Under the pieces are notes generated by a model. That model was not told the DNA's origin. It made no database searches and saw nothing but the letters and a program-made list of their open reading frames with translations. The position numbers and the translations under genes were made by a program. Shown piece by piece: positions 48,173 through 58,105 of a stretch of DNA of 64,000 nt. Each line of letters begins with the position of its first letter. The first letter of the stretch is position 1. Origin of the DNA: Pseudomonas pharyngis (lineage in GTDB: Bacteria > Pseudomonadota > Gammaproteobacteria > Pseudomonadales > Pseudomonadaceae). The stretch lies in the NCBI RefSeq assembly GCF_021602345.1, contig NZ_BQID01000001.1, positions 372,001-436,000 on the forward strand, written 5' to 3'.

Positions 48173-51016
48173 ATGACCCGCACCCATGAAATCCGCCCCG
48201 ACCTCGACGAAGGCATCGACCGCAAGGTACTCAGCCAGCTACGTGCACGCTTTCTGAAACTCAATGAAGGCCGCCTGAACCGGGCGCGGGAAGGACTGTC
48301 GACGCGCCAGCAAAGTGTGCTGACGCTGCTGCCGCTGTTTTTTCACGTTAATCATCCGCTGCTGCCAGGTTATGTCTCGGGCAGCACGCCAACCGGGCTG
48401 TCGAATTACGAGCCTGACGCCGAGGCGCTCGCCGAAGCCCAGCGCCTGACCCGCTCGTTCTCCTACAAACCGCGTCACGGCAGCAACCCGCCACGGCCGA
48501 TTCACGGCCTGTTCCTGATGGGCAGCCTCGGCACCCTGGCCCAGGCCGACCAGAGCGACATGGACGTGTGGGTCTGCCACGCCCCCGACCTGAGCGACAG
48601 TGAGCTGGCCGAACTGCGCAAGAAATGCCAGTTGCTCGAAACCTGGGCCGCCAGCCAAGGGGCCGAAGCGCACTTTTTCCTGATCGACCCGGCGCGTTTC
48701 GTCAAAGGCGAACGCGACACTCAACTCAGCTCCGAAGATTGCGGCACCACCCAGCACTATCTGCTGCTGGACGAGTTCTACCGCACCGCGATCTGGCTCG
48801 CCGGGCGCACGCCGATCTGGTGGCTGGTGCCGGTCTATGAAGAACATGCCTACGACGCGTACACCCACACCCTGATTTCCAAACGTTTCATCCGCAACGA
48901 TGAAACCCTCGACCTGGGGCCGATGGCGCACATTCCGCCGGGCGAGTTCGTCGGCGCCGGGCTGTGGCAACTGTTCAAGGGCATCGAGTCACCTTACAAA
49001 TCGGTGCTCAAGCTGCTGCTGACCGAGGTCTACGCCAGCGAGCATCCACATGTGCAGTGCCTGAGCCTGCGCTTCAAGCAGGCGGTGTTCGCCAACCGGC
49101 TGGATCTCGACGAGCTGGATCCGTACATGGTGGTCTACCGCCGGATCGAGGAATACCTTACTGCGCGCAATGAGCCGGAACGCCTTGAGCTGGTTCGACG
49201 GGCGCTGTACCTCAAGGTCAACCGCAAGCTCACCGGCAACAGCCGCACCCAGAGCTGGCAGCGTTCACTGCTGGAAAGACTGGCCAGCGAATGGCACTGG
49301 GATCAGCGGCAACTGGCGCTGCTCGACAGCCGCAGCCAGTGGAAAGTCCGCCAGGTCAGCGCCGAACGCCGGGCGCTGGTCAACGAACTCAATTACAGCT
49401 ATCGCTTCCTGACCCAGTTCGCCCGCGCAGAGCAGACCGTCAGCCTGATCAACAAGCGCGACCTCAACGTTCTCGGACGGCGCCTGTATGCGGCGTTCGA
49501 GCGCAAGGCGGACAAGGTCGAGTTCATCAATCCCGGCATCGCCCCGGACCTGGCCGAAGACACGCTGACTCTGGTGCAATCGCCGAACAAAAAGGAACCG
49601 GGCCAGACCCAGTGGGGCCTTTACAACGGCAGCCTGACAGCGCTGGAGTGGGAACACTTCGCACCGATCAAGCGCAGCCGCGAGTTGCTGGAATTGTTGA
49701 CCTGGTGCCACCGCAACGGCGTGATCGACAGCAGCACCCGACTGGCCCTGCACCCCGGCACCAGCGACATGAGCGAGTTCGAGCTGTTCAACCTGCTCGG
49801 CAGCCTGCAACAGAGCATCCCCCTACCCTTGCCGACCGTTGCCGAAGAACCGCTGCTGCGCGCCGCCGTACCGAACGAAGTCTTGATGCTGGTGAATGTC
49901 GGGGTCGATCCGCTCAAGCATCACCGCGACCTGAACATCCTGATGACCACCGAGCGTACCGATTCGCTGAGCTACGCCGGTGTGCGCGAGAACCTGGTGT
50001 TGACCTTGGATCAGGTCACGCTCAACAGCTGGAACGAAGTGCTGGTCAACCGCTTCGATGGCCCGCATGCCCTGATGGACTGCCTGCGCGATTACCTCAA
50101 CAATCTGCCGCGCGGAGCGCAACAACCCTCGCTGCGAGTGCGCTGCTTCTGTCACAACCGCGCGCAATTCATCGCGCGCCGGGTGGAAGAAATCATCGAC
50201 ACCGCGCAGACCCTGTTGCTCAGCGACCTGAATCACCGCTACCTGATCCAGGTGCAGCAGCATTACCACGTGCTGGAACTGGTGCCGGGCCAGGTCAGCC
50301 ATGTCGCCCTCGCCACCCTGCCGGCGCTGCTCGATTACCTGGGCGAGGAACAGCCGCGCTACAGCCCGCTGCACCTGGACCCGATGGCGCTGGAAGACCA
50401 CGACCTGGCGTTGATCCTGCCGATGGGCCAGCCCGAATGCATTCAGGTGTTCTACCGGATCACCGAAAAAACCGCCGAGCTGTACGTGCTCGATGAGTTC
50501 AACGCGCTGTGGCAACAGCACTTGCCCTTTCACGACGAGCAAAGCCTGTTGGTGCCATTGCAGCGGTTCCTGCAGTCGATCCAGTTCCGTCGCGAAGCGC
50601 TGCTGCCGATGGATTCGAACCATGCCGCCAGTCTTGAAATCTTGTATTACCAGTTATTGCCATCAGGACCGGGACGCGCGCGACGGGTCGAAATGCGCCC
50701 GGCGCCGCAGACGCCGGTCAACAAACCGTTCTACGACGTGCAGGCGATCGTCGGCAAAGCCGCACCCGGCGAAGTGCAGGTCACGCTGTATTGCAATCAA
50801 CGGGAATTCAGCGAGCTGGAACATGGCGACCAGCTGTTCAGCGTGGTCGCCCGGGAGATCGTCGGGCAGCGCCGGGAAACCGAGCGCTACCGCTGCTACA
50901 TCACCGACCTGGACCTGTCGGGCGTGATCGGTGACGGGCAGAGTTCGAGCAATCTGTATCTGCGTTACAAGGCCGACCTTGAACGCTCTCTGAACGAGGC
51001 GCTCGAGCAGGTCTGA
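48173..51016 (+). CDS. cyaA: Class I adenylate cyclase
   Basis: A 947-residue enterobacterial-type adenylate cyclase that makes cAMP for Vfr/Crp-dependent control. The N-terminal catalytic half has the nucleotidyltransferase motif LMGSLGTLAQADQSDMDVWV (Gly-Ser...Asp-x-Asp). The C-terminal regulatory half (from about 540) includes NILMTTERTDSLSYAGVREN. The start MTRTHEIRPDLDEGIDRKVL fits the family. Class III cyclases (CyaB) are not present in this window. It is convergent with rnk. Confidence 0.96.
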   Translation: MTRTHEIRPDLDEGIDRKVLSQLRARFLKLNEGRLNRAREGLSTRQQSVLTLLPLFFHVNHPLLPGYVSGSTPTGLSNYEPDAEALAEAQRLTRSFSYKPRHGSNPPRPIHGLFLMGSLGTLAQADQSDMDVWVCHAPDLSDSELAELRKKCQLLETWAASQGAEAHFFLIDPARFVKGERDTQLSSEDCGTTQHYLLLDEFYRTAIWLAGRTPIWWLVPVYEEHAYDAYTHTLISKRFIRNDETLDLGPMAHIPPGEFVGAGLWQLFKGIESPYKSVLKLLLTEVYASEHPHVQCLSLRFKQAVFANRLDLDELDPYMVVYRRIEEYLTARNEPERLELVRRALYLKVNRKLTGNSRTQSWQRSLLERLASEWHWDQRQLALLDSRSQWKVRQVSAERRALVNELNYSYRFLTQFARAEQTVSLINKRDLNVLGRRLYAAFERKADKVEFINPGIAPDLAEDTLTLVQSPNKKEPGQTQWGLYNGSLTALEWEHFAPIKRSRELLELLTWCHRNGVIDSSTRLALHPGTSDMSEFELFNLLGSLQQSIPLPLPTVAEEPLLRAAVPNEVLMLVNVGVDPLKHHRDLNILMTTERTDSLSYAGVRENLVLTLDQVTLNSWNEVLVNRFDGPHALMDCLRDYLNNLPRGAQQPSLRVRCFCHNRAQFIARRVEEIIDTAQTLLLSDLNHRYLIQVQQHYHVLELVPGQVSHVALATLPALLDYLGEEQPRYSPLHLDPMALEDHDLALILPMGQPECIQVFYRITEKTAELYVLDEFNALWQQHLPFHDEQSLLVPLQRFLQSIQFRREALLPMDSNHAASLEILYYQLLPSGPGRARRVEMRPAPQTPVNKPFYDVQAIVGKAAPGEVQVTLYCNQREFSELEHGDQLFSVVAREIVGQRRETERYRCYITDLDLSGVIGDGQSSSNLYLRYKADLERSLNEALEQV

Positions 51017-51022
51017 CGCGGG

Positions 51023-51433
51023 TTACTCCGGGAAATCACCGCCGTTGGACGGCTGCGATTCGACTTCGAGCAAAGTCAGTTTCAGGGTCTTGCCACCCGG
51101 AGCCGGCCAGTCGATGTGCTGACCAACCTTCAGGCCCAGCAGCGCACTGCCGACCGGGGCCAGGATCGAGATTTTGCCTTCGTCGGCGTTGGCGTGCTTC
51201 GGATAGACCAGGGTCAGGTGGTAGTCCTTGCCGCTGCTTTCTTCGCGGCAGTGCACACGGGAATTCATCGTCACGACATCGGCAGGCACTTCATCGTGAC
51301 CGACCAGTGTATCGGCGCGGTCCAGTTCGGTTTGCAGCGCGATCACGCCCGGCAGCGTGTCATCCAGGCTGTCGATCAGGCGCTCCAGACGTTGCACGTC
51401 CAGACGGGTAAGGGTGATGGAAGGTGCGGTCAT
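51023..51433 (-). CDS. rnk: Rnk, nucleoside diphosphate kinase regulator
   Basis: A 136-residue protein related to GreA/GreB, with an N-terminal short coiled coil (LTRLDVQRLERLIDSLDDTL) and a C-terminal FKBP-like domain (ISILAPVGSALLGLKVGQHI). It binds RNA polymerase and competes with Gre factors in E. coli. In Pseudomonas it affects NDK levels and alginate. I start it at the ATG at 51433. A terminator lies just 30 bases upstream, so its promoter must overlap or follow that hairpin. Confidence 0.93.
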   Translation of the reverse strand: MTAPSITLTRLDVQRLERLIDSLDDTLPGVIALQTELDRADTLVGHDEVPADVVTMNSRVHCREESSGKDYHLTLVYPKHANADEGKISILAPVGSALLGLKVGQHIDWPAPGGKTLKLTLLEVESQPSNGGDFPE

Positions 51434-51462
51434 GATCCGGGCAGACTCCTTTCTTCTGCACA

Positions 51463-51500
51463 CAAAAAAAGCAAAACCCCGCCAAAAAAGACGGGGTTTT
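51463..51500 (-). terminator. Rho-independent terminator of the DUF1289 gene
   Basis: The stem aaaaccccg/cggggtttt is followed on the minus strand by GCTTTTTTTGTG. It lies between the DUF1289 gene and rnk, both on the minus strand. Confidence 0.88.
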
Positions 51501-51561
51501 CACCAGGCCTCGATGGGTTGAGGCGTTTCCGGACACTACCACAGCTCAAAAAATATACAAG

Positions 51562-51786
51562 CTACGCTCCGGCGAGCTGCCGGCGCTGAGCCGCTTGCGC
51601 ACAAATCACCCGACGGCGCTCGTCATCGGCCGAACGCCACTCGCGAATGTCTTCGACATGGCGCATGCAACCGAGGCAGACCTTCTGCTCATCCAGCCGG
51701 CACACGCCGGTGCACGGCGAAGGCACGGCTGGGCTGACGTTGCTGTAGAGCGGCTTCGGCGGACGGACGGGCGCAGTATCAGTCAC
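51562..51786 (-). CDS. DUF1289 family protein
   Basis: A 74-residue protein with the family pattern SPCTGVCRLDEQKVCLGCMR: four cysteines (C-x3-C-x7-C-x2-C) that could bind metal or an Fe-S cluster, then EDIREWRSADDERRRVI. Members often have no assigned role. It lies five bases after cyaY, so they are probably cotranscribed. A link to Fe-S or iron handling is inferred from that neighbour. Confidence 0.9.
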   Translation of the reverse strand: MTDTAPVRPPKPLYSNVSPAVPSPCTGVCRLDEQKVCLGCMRHVEDIREWRSADDERRRVICAQAAQRRQLAGA

Positions 51787-51790
51787 GAAA

Positions 51791-52123
51791 TCACAGGCCT
51801 TCGAAATCGAATTCGGTGCCGGCCTGCTGCTTGACGATACGCTCGAGCATTTCGCCCAGCTGTTCTTCGCTCTTGTCGCACATCCAGCGTTCGCTTTCTT
51901 CGTCGTAGTCGAAGTGGAAACCGCCAGACACGGCGGCCAGCCACAGCTGCCGCAACGGTTCCTGACGACTGAAGATCAGCTGCGTGCCGTTCTCGAACTT
52001 GACGGTCAGCACACCGGCCGAGTTCTCCATGTCGATGTCCAGGTCGCTGTCGTCGAAGATGTCTTCCAGTTTTTCCTGGGTTTCATCGACCAGATCGTGG
52101 AAACGGGCTTCGGACAAACTCAT
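51791..52123 (-). CDS. cyaY: Frataxin-like iron-sulfur assembly protein CyaY
   Basis: A 110-residue frataxin homologue. I start it at the ATG at 52123 (MSLSEARFHDLVDETQEKLE). The acidic first helix is rich in Asp/Glu (DIFDDSDLDIDMENS), and the beta sheet carries TQLIFSRQEPLRQLWLAAVS and GGFHFDYDEESERW. It binds iron and modulates IscS-driven cluster assembly. It is divergent from lptM-lysA. Confidence 0.96.
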   Translation of the reverse strand: MSLSEARFHDLVDETQEKLEDIFDDSDLDIDMENSAGVLTVKFENGTQLIFSRQEPLRQLWLAAVSGGFHFDYDEESERWMCDKSEEQLGEMLERIVKQQAGTEFDFEGL

Positions 52124-52362
52124 TGCGGCAACCTCAAAAAATGTCTGATCAGGCTCAAGCGCCGCAAGATACGGACGCCGCCGGCCGATTGCAAAGGATA
52201 ACGACCAAGCGCCCTGCCCGGCGACGAAATATCCACCCGTCACGCGGGAAAAGTTTCCGCGCCGCAGCCCGAGCCCCGCCGGACGGGAGTTCCGTCGCAT
52301 AGGCAAGCTGCCGGGTGGCCGGTATACTCCGGCGCAATTAACGCATTTTCAAGGATTTCGCC

Positions 52363-52536
52363 ATGAAGCGCCTGATCTCTTCCCTTGCTGCGCTCGTCGC
52401 GGTTGCCTGCCTTGTTTCGGCTTGTGGTCAAAAAGGCCCGCTGTACCTGCCCGATGAAGATCAGGACCCGGCCGAGCAAGCCCAGTCTTCGCAAAAGCAG
52501 CCTGCCTCCAAGGCACACAAGCACGACGTTTACTAA
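52363..52536 (+). CDS. lptM: LptM-type small lipoprotein (LppL)
   Basis: A 57-residue lipoprotein encoded just before lysA. The signal peptide is [19 protein letters not shown] and the lipidated residue is Cys21, followed by the family motif [13 protein letters not shown]. LptM (YifL) stabilises the LptD/LptE outer-membrane LPS translocon in E. coli; in P. aeruginosa the homologous gene is called lppL. The disordered Gln/Ser/Lys tail is usual. It is nine bases from lysA, so the two form one transcript. Confidence 0.93.
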   Translation: MKRLISSLAALVAVACLVSACGQKGPLYLPDEDQDPAEQAQSSQKQPASKAHKHDVY

Positions 52537-52545
52537 GGGATCGCC

Positions 52546-53793
52546 ATGGACGCTTTTAACTACCGTGGCGGGGAGCTGTTCGCGGAAGGTGTGGCGCTGT
52601 CCGCCATCGCCGATCGCTTCGGCACACCGACCTACGTCTACTCCCGCGCCCACATCGAGGCCCAGTACCTGGCCTACGCCGATGCGCTGGCCGGCATGCC
52701 GCACCTGGTGTGCTTCGCGGTCAAGGCCAACTCCAACCTCGGCGTCCTGAATGTCCTGGCCCGTATCGGCGCCGGTTTCGACATCGTCTCCCGTGGCGAG
52801 CTGGAACGCGTGCTGGCAGCCGGCGGCAGCCCGGACAAGATCGTGTTCTCCGGCGTCGGCAAGACCCGTGACGACATGCGCCGTGCGCTGGAAGTCGGCG
52901 TGCACTGCTTCAACGTCGAATCCACCGACGAGCTCGAGCGCCTGCAAGTGGTCGCCGCCGAGCTGGGCGTTCGCGCGCCGATCTCGCTGCGCGTGAACCC
53001 GGACGTCGATGCCGGCACCCACCCGTACATTTCCACCGGTCTCAAAGAGAACAAGTTCGGCATCGCCATCGCCGACGCCGAAGACGTGTACGTGCGTGCC
53101 GCGCACCTGCCGAACCTGGAAGTGGTCGGCGTCGACTGCCACATCGGTTCGCAACTGACCACTCTGCCGCCGTTCCTCGATGCCCTTGATCGCCTGCTGG
53201 ATCTGGTCGATCGCCTTGGCGATTGCGGCATCCACCTGCGACACATCGATCTCGGTGGCGGCCTGGGTGTGCGTTATCGCGACGAAGAGCCGCCATTGGC
53301 TGCCGATTACATCAAGGCTGTGCGCGAGCGTCTGGTTGGCCGTGATCTGGCGCTGGTGTTCGAACCGGGCCGCTTCATCGTCGCCAACGCCGGCGTGCTG
53401 CTGACTCAAGTCGAATACCTCAAGCACACCGAGCACAAAGACTTCGCCATCGTCGACGCGGCCATGAACGACCTGATCCGCCCGGCGCTGTACCAGGCCT
53501 GGATGGACGTGACCGCGGTCAAACCGCGCGACACCGCCGCACGCAAGTACGACGTGGTCGGCCCGATCTGCGAAACCGGCGACTTCCTCGCCAAGGAACG
53601 CGAACTGGCGCTGGAAGAAGGCGATCTGCTGGCCGTGCATTCGGCCGGTGCCTACGGTTTCGTGATGAGCTCCAACTACAACACCCGCGGCCGTGCCGCC
53701 GAGGTGCTGGTGGATGGCGATCAGGCCTTTGAAGTGCGTCGCCGCGAAACCGTGGCCGAGCTGTTTGCCGGCGAAAGCCTGCTGCCGGAGTAA
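52546..53793 (+). CDS. lysA: Diaminopimelate decarboxylase
   Basis: A 415-residue PLP enzyme that makes L-lysine from meso-diaminopimelate. The PLP Lys is Lys60 ([20 protein letters not shown]). Other conserved sites are [16 protein letters not shown], the Gly-rich phosphate loop [34 protein letters not shown] and the catalytic-type [12 protein letters not shown]. The length is normal. It is followed four bases later by dapF, which makes its substrate. Confidence 0.98.
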   Translation: MDAFNYRGGELFAEGVALSAIADRFGTPTYVYSRAHIEAQYLAYADALAGMPHLVCFAVKANSNLGVLNVLARIGAGFDIVSRGELERVLAAGGSPDKIVFSGVGKTRDDMRRALEVGVHCFNVESTDELERLQVVAAELGVRAPISLRVNPDVDAGTHPYISTGLKENKFGIAIADAEDVYVRAAHLPNLEVVGVDCHIGSQLTTLPPFLDALDRLLDLVDRLGDCGIHLRHIDLGGGLGVRYRDEEPPLAADYIKAVRERLVGRDLALVFEPGRFIVANAGVLLTQVEYLKHTEHKDFAIVDAAMNDLIRPALYQAWMDVTAVKPRDTAARKYDVVGPICETGDFLAKERELALEEGDLLAVHSAGAYGFVMSSNYNTRGRAAEVLVDGDQAFEVRRRETVAELFAGESLLPE

Positions 53794-53797
53794 CCCC

Positions 53798-54628
53798 ATG
53801 CTGCTGCGTTTTACCAAGATGCACGGCCTGGGCAACGACTTCATGGTCCTCGACCTGGTCAGCCAGCACGCGCATATTCAGCCCAAGCACGCAAAAATGT
53901 GGGGCGACCGGCACACCGGCATCGGTTTCGACCAGTTGCTGATCGTCGAAGCGCCGAGCAATCCGGATGTGGACTTCCGTTACCGGATCTTCAACTCCGA
54001 CGGTTCCGAAGTGGAGCAGTGCGGCAATGGTGCGCGCTGCTTCGCCCGCTTCGTGCTCGACAAACGCCTGACCGCCAAACGGCAGATCCGCGTCGAGACC
54101 AAGGGCGGCATCATCGAACTGGACGTGCGTAACGACGGCCAGATCGGCGTGAACATGGGCGCCCCGCGCCTGGTGCCAGCGGACATTCCGTTCCAGGCGC
54201 CGGAGCAGGCCCTGAGTTATCAGGTCGATGTCGACGGTACGCCGGTCGATCTGGCGGCGGTGTCCATGGGCAACCCCCATGCGGTGCTGCGAGTCAGCGA
54301 TATCAACACTGCACCGGTGCATGAACTGGGGCCGAAAATCGAACACCATCCGCGCTTTCCGGCGCGAGTCAACGTCGGTTTTCTCCAGGTCATCGACCGC
54401 CACCGCGCACAACTGCGCGTCTGGGAACGCGGCGCCGGGGAAACCCAGGCCTGCGGCACCGGTGCCTGCGCTGCTGCTGTAGCTGCGATCAGTCAGGGGT
54501 GGATGGATTCGCCACTGTTGATCGACCTGCCGGGCGGGCGCCTGTCCATTGAGTGGGCAGGCCCCGGCCAACCGGTGTTGATGACCGGCCCGGCAGTGCG
54601 CGTATACGAAGGACAAGTGCGTCTTTGA
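53798..54628 (+). CDS. dapF: Diaminopimelate epimerase
   Basis: A 276-residue PLP-independent epimerase converting LL- to meso-diaminopimelate. The two catalytic cysteines are Cys75 ([12 protein letters not shown]) and Cys219 ([11 protein letters not shown]). The start is the ATG at 53798 ([20 protein letters not shown]), just after lysA. It supplies both lysine and peptidoglycan synthesis. Confidence 0.98.
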   Translation: MLLRFTKMHGLGNDFMVLDLVSQHAHIQPKHAKMWGDRHTGIGFDQLLIVEAPSNPDVDFRYRIFNSDGSEVEQCGNGARCFARFVLDKRLTAKRQIRVETKGGIIELDVRNDGQIGVNMGAPRLVPADIPFQAPEQALSYQVDVDGTPVDLAAVSMGNPHAVLRVSDINTAPVHELGPKIEHHPRFPARVNVGFLQVIDRHRAQLRVWERGAGETQACGTGACAAAVAAISQGWMDSPLLIDLPGGRLSIEWAGPGQPVLMTGPAVRVYEGQVRL

Positions 54629-54641
54629 GTGAGCAGAAGCC

Positions 54642-55367
54642 ATGACCGATAAGCCTCAGGTACCCGCCCGACAGTCCGGTGAATCAGCGTCCGAGAGCCT
54701 GGAGGCGGCAGCGGTTGCCGCGTACCTGGAGGCCCATCCGGACTTTTTCGTCGAGCATGAAGAACTGCTGCCGTCCCTGCGCATCCCCCATCAGCGCGGC
54801 GATACCGTTTCGCTGGTCGAGCGCCAGATGGCCATCCTGCGCGACCGCAACATCGAGATGCGTCACCGCCTCTCGCACTTGATGGACGTCGCTCGGGACA
54901 ACGATCGCCTGTTCGACAAGACCCGTCGCCTGATCCTCGCCCTGATGGACGCTGCCACCCTGGAAGATGTGGTGATCAGCGTCGAAGACAGCCTGCGTCA
55001 GGATTTCCAGGTGCCCTTCGTCAGCCTGATCCTGCTCGGAGACAACCCGGCCCCGGTCGGCCGCTGGGTGACCCACGCCGACGCGCAGACCGCCATCGGC
55101 GGCCTGCTCACCGAAGGCAAGAGCGTCAGCGGCAGCCTGCGTGAACACGAACTCGACTTCCTGTTCGGCGAAGAGCAACGCAAGCAGATCGGCTCCACCG
55201 CCGTGGTCGCCGTCAGCCACCAGGGCATCCACGGAATCCTGGCCATCGCCAGCCGTGATCCGCAGCACTACAAGAGCTCGGTCGGCACGCTGTTCCTCAG
55301 CTACATCGCCGAAGTCATGGGTCGCGTGCTGCCACGGGTCAACAGCTCCCTGCGCTCGGTACGCTGA
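54642..55367 (+). CDS. DUF484 (GAF-like) family protein
   Basis: A 241-residue cytosolic protein of the DUF484 family, always found between dapF and xerC. It has an N-terminal helical part ([38 protein letters not shown]) and a C-terminal GAF-like domain ([20 protein letters not shown]). The function is unknown; the conserved position suggests a link to XerC or cell-division control, which is only inference. Confidence 0.92.
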   Translation: MTDKPQVPARQSGESASESLEAAAVAAYLEAHPDFFVEHEELLPSLRIPHQRGDTVSLVERQMAILRDRNIEMRHRLSHLMDVARDNDRLFDKTRRLILALMDAATLEDVVISVEDSLRQDFQVPFVSLILLGDNPAPVGRWVTHADAQTAIGGLLTEGKSVSGSLREHELDFLFGEEQRKQIGSTAVVAVSHQGIHGILAIASRDPQHYKSSVGTLFLSYIAEVMGRVLPRVNSSLRSVR

Positions 55368-55369
55368 GC

Positions 55370-56269
55370 ATGGAACGACAACTGGACGCTTACTGCGAAC
55401 ACCTGCGCAGTGAGCGGCAGGTGTCGCCGCACACGCTGTCGGCCTACCGCCGCGACCTCGACAAAGTCCTCGGCTGGTGCAACAAACAGAACATCGGCAG
55501 CTGGCAGGCCCTGGACATCCAGCGCCTGCGCAGCCTGATCGCCCGCCTGCATGCCCAGGGGCAGTCCTCGCGCAGTCTGGCTCGCCTGCTCTCGGCGGTG
55601 CGCGGGCTCTATCACTATCTGAATCGCGAAGGCCTCTGCGACCACGACCCGGCCACCGGCCTGGCACCGCCCAAAGGCGAACGCCGCCTGCCGAAAACCC
55701 TCGACACCGACCGCGCCCTGCAACTGCTTGAAGGTGCGGTCGAGGACGATTTTCTCGCGCGGCGGGATCAGGCAATTCTGGAGTTGTTCTACTCTTCCGG
55801 CCTGCGCCTGTCGGAGCTGACCGGGCTCAATCTCGATCAGCTCGATCTGGCCGACGGCATGGTTCAGGTACTCGGCAAGGGCAGCAAGACGCGCCTGTTG
55901 CCCGTCGGCAAAAAGGCCCGGGAAGCGCTGGAGCAATGGCTGCCGCTGCGGGCGCTGACCAATCCGGCGGACGATGCGGTGTTCGTCAGCCAGCAAGGCA
56001 GACGCCTTGGCCCGCGAGCGATTCAGGTGCGGGTCAAACTGGCCGGCGAGCGCGAACTGGGACAGAACCTGCACCCGCACATGCTGCGGCACTCCTTCGC
56101 CAGCCATTTGCTCGAGTCCTCCCAAGACCTGCGCGCGGTGCAGGAATTGCTCGGCCACTCGGACATCAAGACCACCCAGATCTATACCCACCTGGACTTC
56201 CAGCACCTGGCGGCGGTCTACGACAGCGCCCACCCACGGGCCAAACGCATGAAAGGCGACGATTCATGA
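55370..56269 (+). CDS. xerC: Site-specific tyrosine recombinase XerC
   Basis: A 299-residue recombinase that, with XerD, resolves chromosome dimers at dif. The N-terminal SAM-like domain ([20 protein letters not shown]) precedes the catalytic domain. All catalytic residues are present: Arg146 (GLRLSEL), Lys170 (GKGSKTRL), His237-x2-Arg240 ([13 protein letters not shown]), His263 (LGHSDIKT) and the nucleophile Tyr272 (IYTHLD). In P. aeruginosa this gene is called sss. Confidence 0.97.
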   Translation: MERQLDAYCEHLRSERQVSPHTLSAYRRDLDKVLGWCNKQNIGSWQALDIQRLRSLIARLHAQGQSSRSLARLLSAVRGLYHYLNREGLCDHDPATGLAPPKGERRLPKTLDTDRALQLLEGAVEDDFLARRDQAILELFYSSGLRLSELTGLNLDQLDLADGMVQVLGKGSKTRLLPVGKKAREALEQWLPLRALTNPADDAVFVSQQGRRLGPRAIQVRVKLAGERELGQNLHPHMLRHSFASHLLESSQDLRAVQELLGHSDIKTTQIYTHLDFQHLAAVYDSAHPRAKRMKGDDS

Positions 56270-56970
56270 GCATCCAGTTGATCACCTTCGATCTCGACGA
56301 CACCCTGTGGGACACCGCTCCGGTGATCGTCAGCGCCGAAGCGGTTTTGCGCGAATGGCTGAGCGAACATGCGCCGAATCTGGGCGCGGTGCCGGTGGAG
56401 CATCTGTGGTCGATCCGCGAACGGGTGCTGGCCAACGAGCCGGGACTCAAGCACCGCATCAGCGCGCTGCGCCGGCGAGTGCTGTTCCATGCGCTGGAGG
56501 AAGCCGGATACGCCCACAGCGAAGCGTCGGATCTGGCGGACAAGAGTTTTGAAGTGTTTCTGCATGCGCGGCATCAGATCGAGGTGTTCCCGGAAGTCGA
56601 GCCGATTCTGGAAACTCTCGCCAAGCATTACGCCCTCGGGGTGGTCACCAATGGCAACGCCGATGTCCGTCGTCTCGGACTGGCGGACTACTTCAAGTTT
56701 GCGCTGTGCGCCGAAGACATCGGCATCGCCAAGCCGGATGCGCGCCTGTTCCATGAGGCTTTGCAACGTGGTGGTGTCAGCGCCGAAGCGGCGGTGCATA
56801 TCGGCGATCACCCGGGGGACGACATCGCCGGGGCGCAGCAGGCCGGATTGCGTGCGATCTGGTTCAACCCCGCCGGCAAGGTCTGGGAAGCGGAGCGCCT
56901 GCCGGATGCCGAGATTCGCAGCCTGAACGATCTGCCCGCGGTGCTCGCCCGCTGGAACAGCCGCGGCTGA
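56266..56970 (+). CDS. HAD-family hydrolase, YigB-like
   Basis: A 234-residue haloacid dehalogenase phosphatase. It starts at the ATG at 56266, overlapping the xerC stop by four bases. Motif I is [11 protein letters not shown] with the nucleophile Asp; motif II is [15 protein letters not shown]; motif III/IV is [14 protein letters not shown] and [15 protein letters not shown]. coli YigB, next to xerC there, dephosphorylates FMN in riboflavin synthesis; the same role is likely but not certain. Confidence 0.93.
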   Translation: MSIQLITFDLDDTLWDTAPVIVSAEAVLREWLSEHAPNLGAVPVEHLWSIRERVLANEPGLKHRISALRRRVLFHALEEAGYAHSEASDLADKSFEVFLHARHQIEVFPEVEPILETLAKHYALGVVTNGNADVRRLGLADYFKFALCAEDIGIAKPDARLFHEALQRGGVSAEAAVHIGDHPGDDIAGAQQAGLRAIWFNPAGKVWEAERLPDAEIRSLNDLPAVLARWNSRG

Positions 56971-56985
56971 TTTTCTTTCGCCCAT

Positions 56986-57015
56986 AAAAAAGCCCGCAGC
57001 GACGGCGGGCTTTTT
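56986..57015 (+). terminator. Rho-independent terminator of the lptM-xerC-HAD operon
   Basis: The stem aaaagcccgc/gcgggcttttt is 15 bases after the HAD stop codon. A and T runs on both sides let it also serve convergent sutA. Confidence 0.93.
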
Positions 57016-57035
57016 CAGCAAGCAAGCGCCACGCC

Positions 57036-57362
57036 TCAGATAGGGCGGCTGCCGTACTTGTTGTCCGGCTTCTTGGGCGGATCGGCGACCACGTTGGCCT
57101 CCACTTCCTGAACCTTGCCACCGCGCGCAAGGAACTCTTCCATGGCCTTGGCCAGGGCATCGCGCTCCTTGTTCTTGGCTTCGATGCTCGGCAACTCGTC
57201 GACCGACACCGCAGCCTTGGCCTTGCCTTTGGCAGCCGGGGCCGGCGTATCGTCACCGCCATCGTCGTCAGCAACGTCTTCCGCTGCTGCTTCCAGACCT
57301 TCCTCGGCCTCGTCTTCGTCGCCTACTTCGAGGTCGTCGTTTTCCAGATCATCGTCGCTCAT
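57036..57362 (-). CDS. sutA: SutA, RNA polymerase-associated regulator
   Basis: A 108-residue protein with a strongly acidic, disordered first half (DDDLENDDLEVGDEDEAEE), a central helix (IEAKNKERDALAKAMEEFLA) and the conserved tail VVADPPKKPDNKYGSRPI. This matches P. aeruginosa SutA, which binds RNA polymerase and raises transcription of ribosomal and maintenance genes during slow growth. It is found only in Pseudomonas and close relatives, which supports the taxonomic call. Confidence 0.94.
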   Translation of the reverse strand: MSDDDLENDDLEVGDEDEAEEGLEAAAEDVADDDGGDDTPAPAAKGKAKAAVSVDELPSIEAKNKERDALAKAMEEFLARGGKVQEVEANVVADPPKKPDNKYGSRPI

Positions 57363-57464
57363 GTTCTACCTCATGACTTGCGAAAAGCAGATTAGTTATA
57401 GACCAGCTTTGGCGACTGTCGAAAGTCGCCGGAAAAAAATCAGTAACCATTGGTGACCAACGGT

Positions 57465-57890
57465 TTATGCCCCTTCACCGTGCAAGGTGGCGAGGACTTT
57501 ACGGGCACCGCCATGATCACGGTGCTCGCCCAGGTAAACGCCTTGCCAGGTGCCCAGTGCCAGTCGGCCCGCCGTTACCGGCAAACTGATCTGACAGCCC
57601 AGCACGCTGGCCTTGAAGTGCGCCGGGAGGTCGTCCAGGCCTTCGTCGTTATGCTCATAGCCGTCTGTTCCTTGTGGGATCAGACGATTGAAAAATCGTT
57701 CGAAGTCGCGACGTACCGCCGGATCGGCGTTCTCGTTGATGGTCAACGACGCCGAGGTATGCTGCAGCCACAAATGCAACAGACCGACACGGCATGCCTT
57801 GAGTTCAGGCAGACCGGCGAGCAGCTCGTCCGTCACCAGATGAAAGCCCCGGGGCCGTGCCCGCAGGGTTATCAGAGTCTGTTGCCACAT
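57465..57890 (-). CDS. yjbQ: YjbQ (UPF0047) family protein
   Basis: A 141-residue protein of the UPF0047 family. I start it at the ATG at 57890 ([20 protein letters not shown]), as nine codons further upstream lack a ribosome site. Typical are [35 protein letters not shown] and [18 protein letters not shown]. Some members have weak thiamine phosphate synthase activity; the physiological role is unclear. Expressed alone. Confidence 0.94.
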   Translation of the reverse strand: MWQQTLITLRARPRGFHLVTDELLAGLPELKACRVGLLHLWLQHTSASLTINENADPAVRRDFERFFNRLIPQGTDGYEHNDEGLDDLPAHFKASVLGCQISLPVTAGRLALGTWQGVYLGEHRDHGGARKVLATLHGEGA

Positions 57891-58061
57891 ACAGTTCTCC
57901 GCACGTTCGGGGCGCATTCTAGCGCGCTCTGGAAAAAAACAAAGGCCCTAATATTCCTTCAATGATGTAAGCCTTTGGCCGCAGAAAAACACTCGTCGTA
58001 AACACGACCAAAGCAGTACGAAAAATCCTTTCAGCTGTATCAGGGAAGACAAATTCCAGAT

Positions 58062-58094
58062 AAAAAAATGCCCGGCAAGCCGGGCAAGTTTTTT
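58062..58094 (-). terminator. Rho-independent terminator of glnK-amtB
   Basis: The stem tgcccgg-caag-ccgggca has an A run on the minus-strand exit side (TTTTTTTA), 12 bases after the amtB stop codon. Confidence 0.92.
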
Positions 58095-58105
58095 GCGGCG
58101 CGTGC

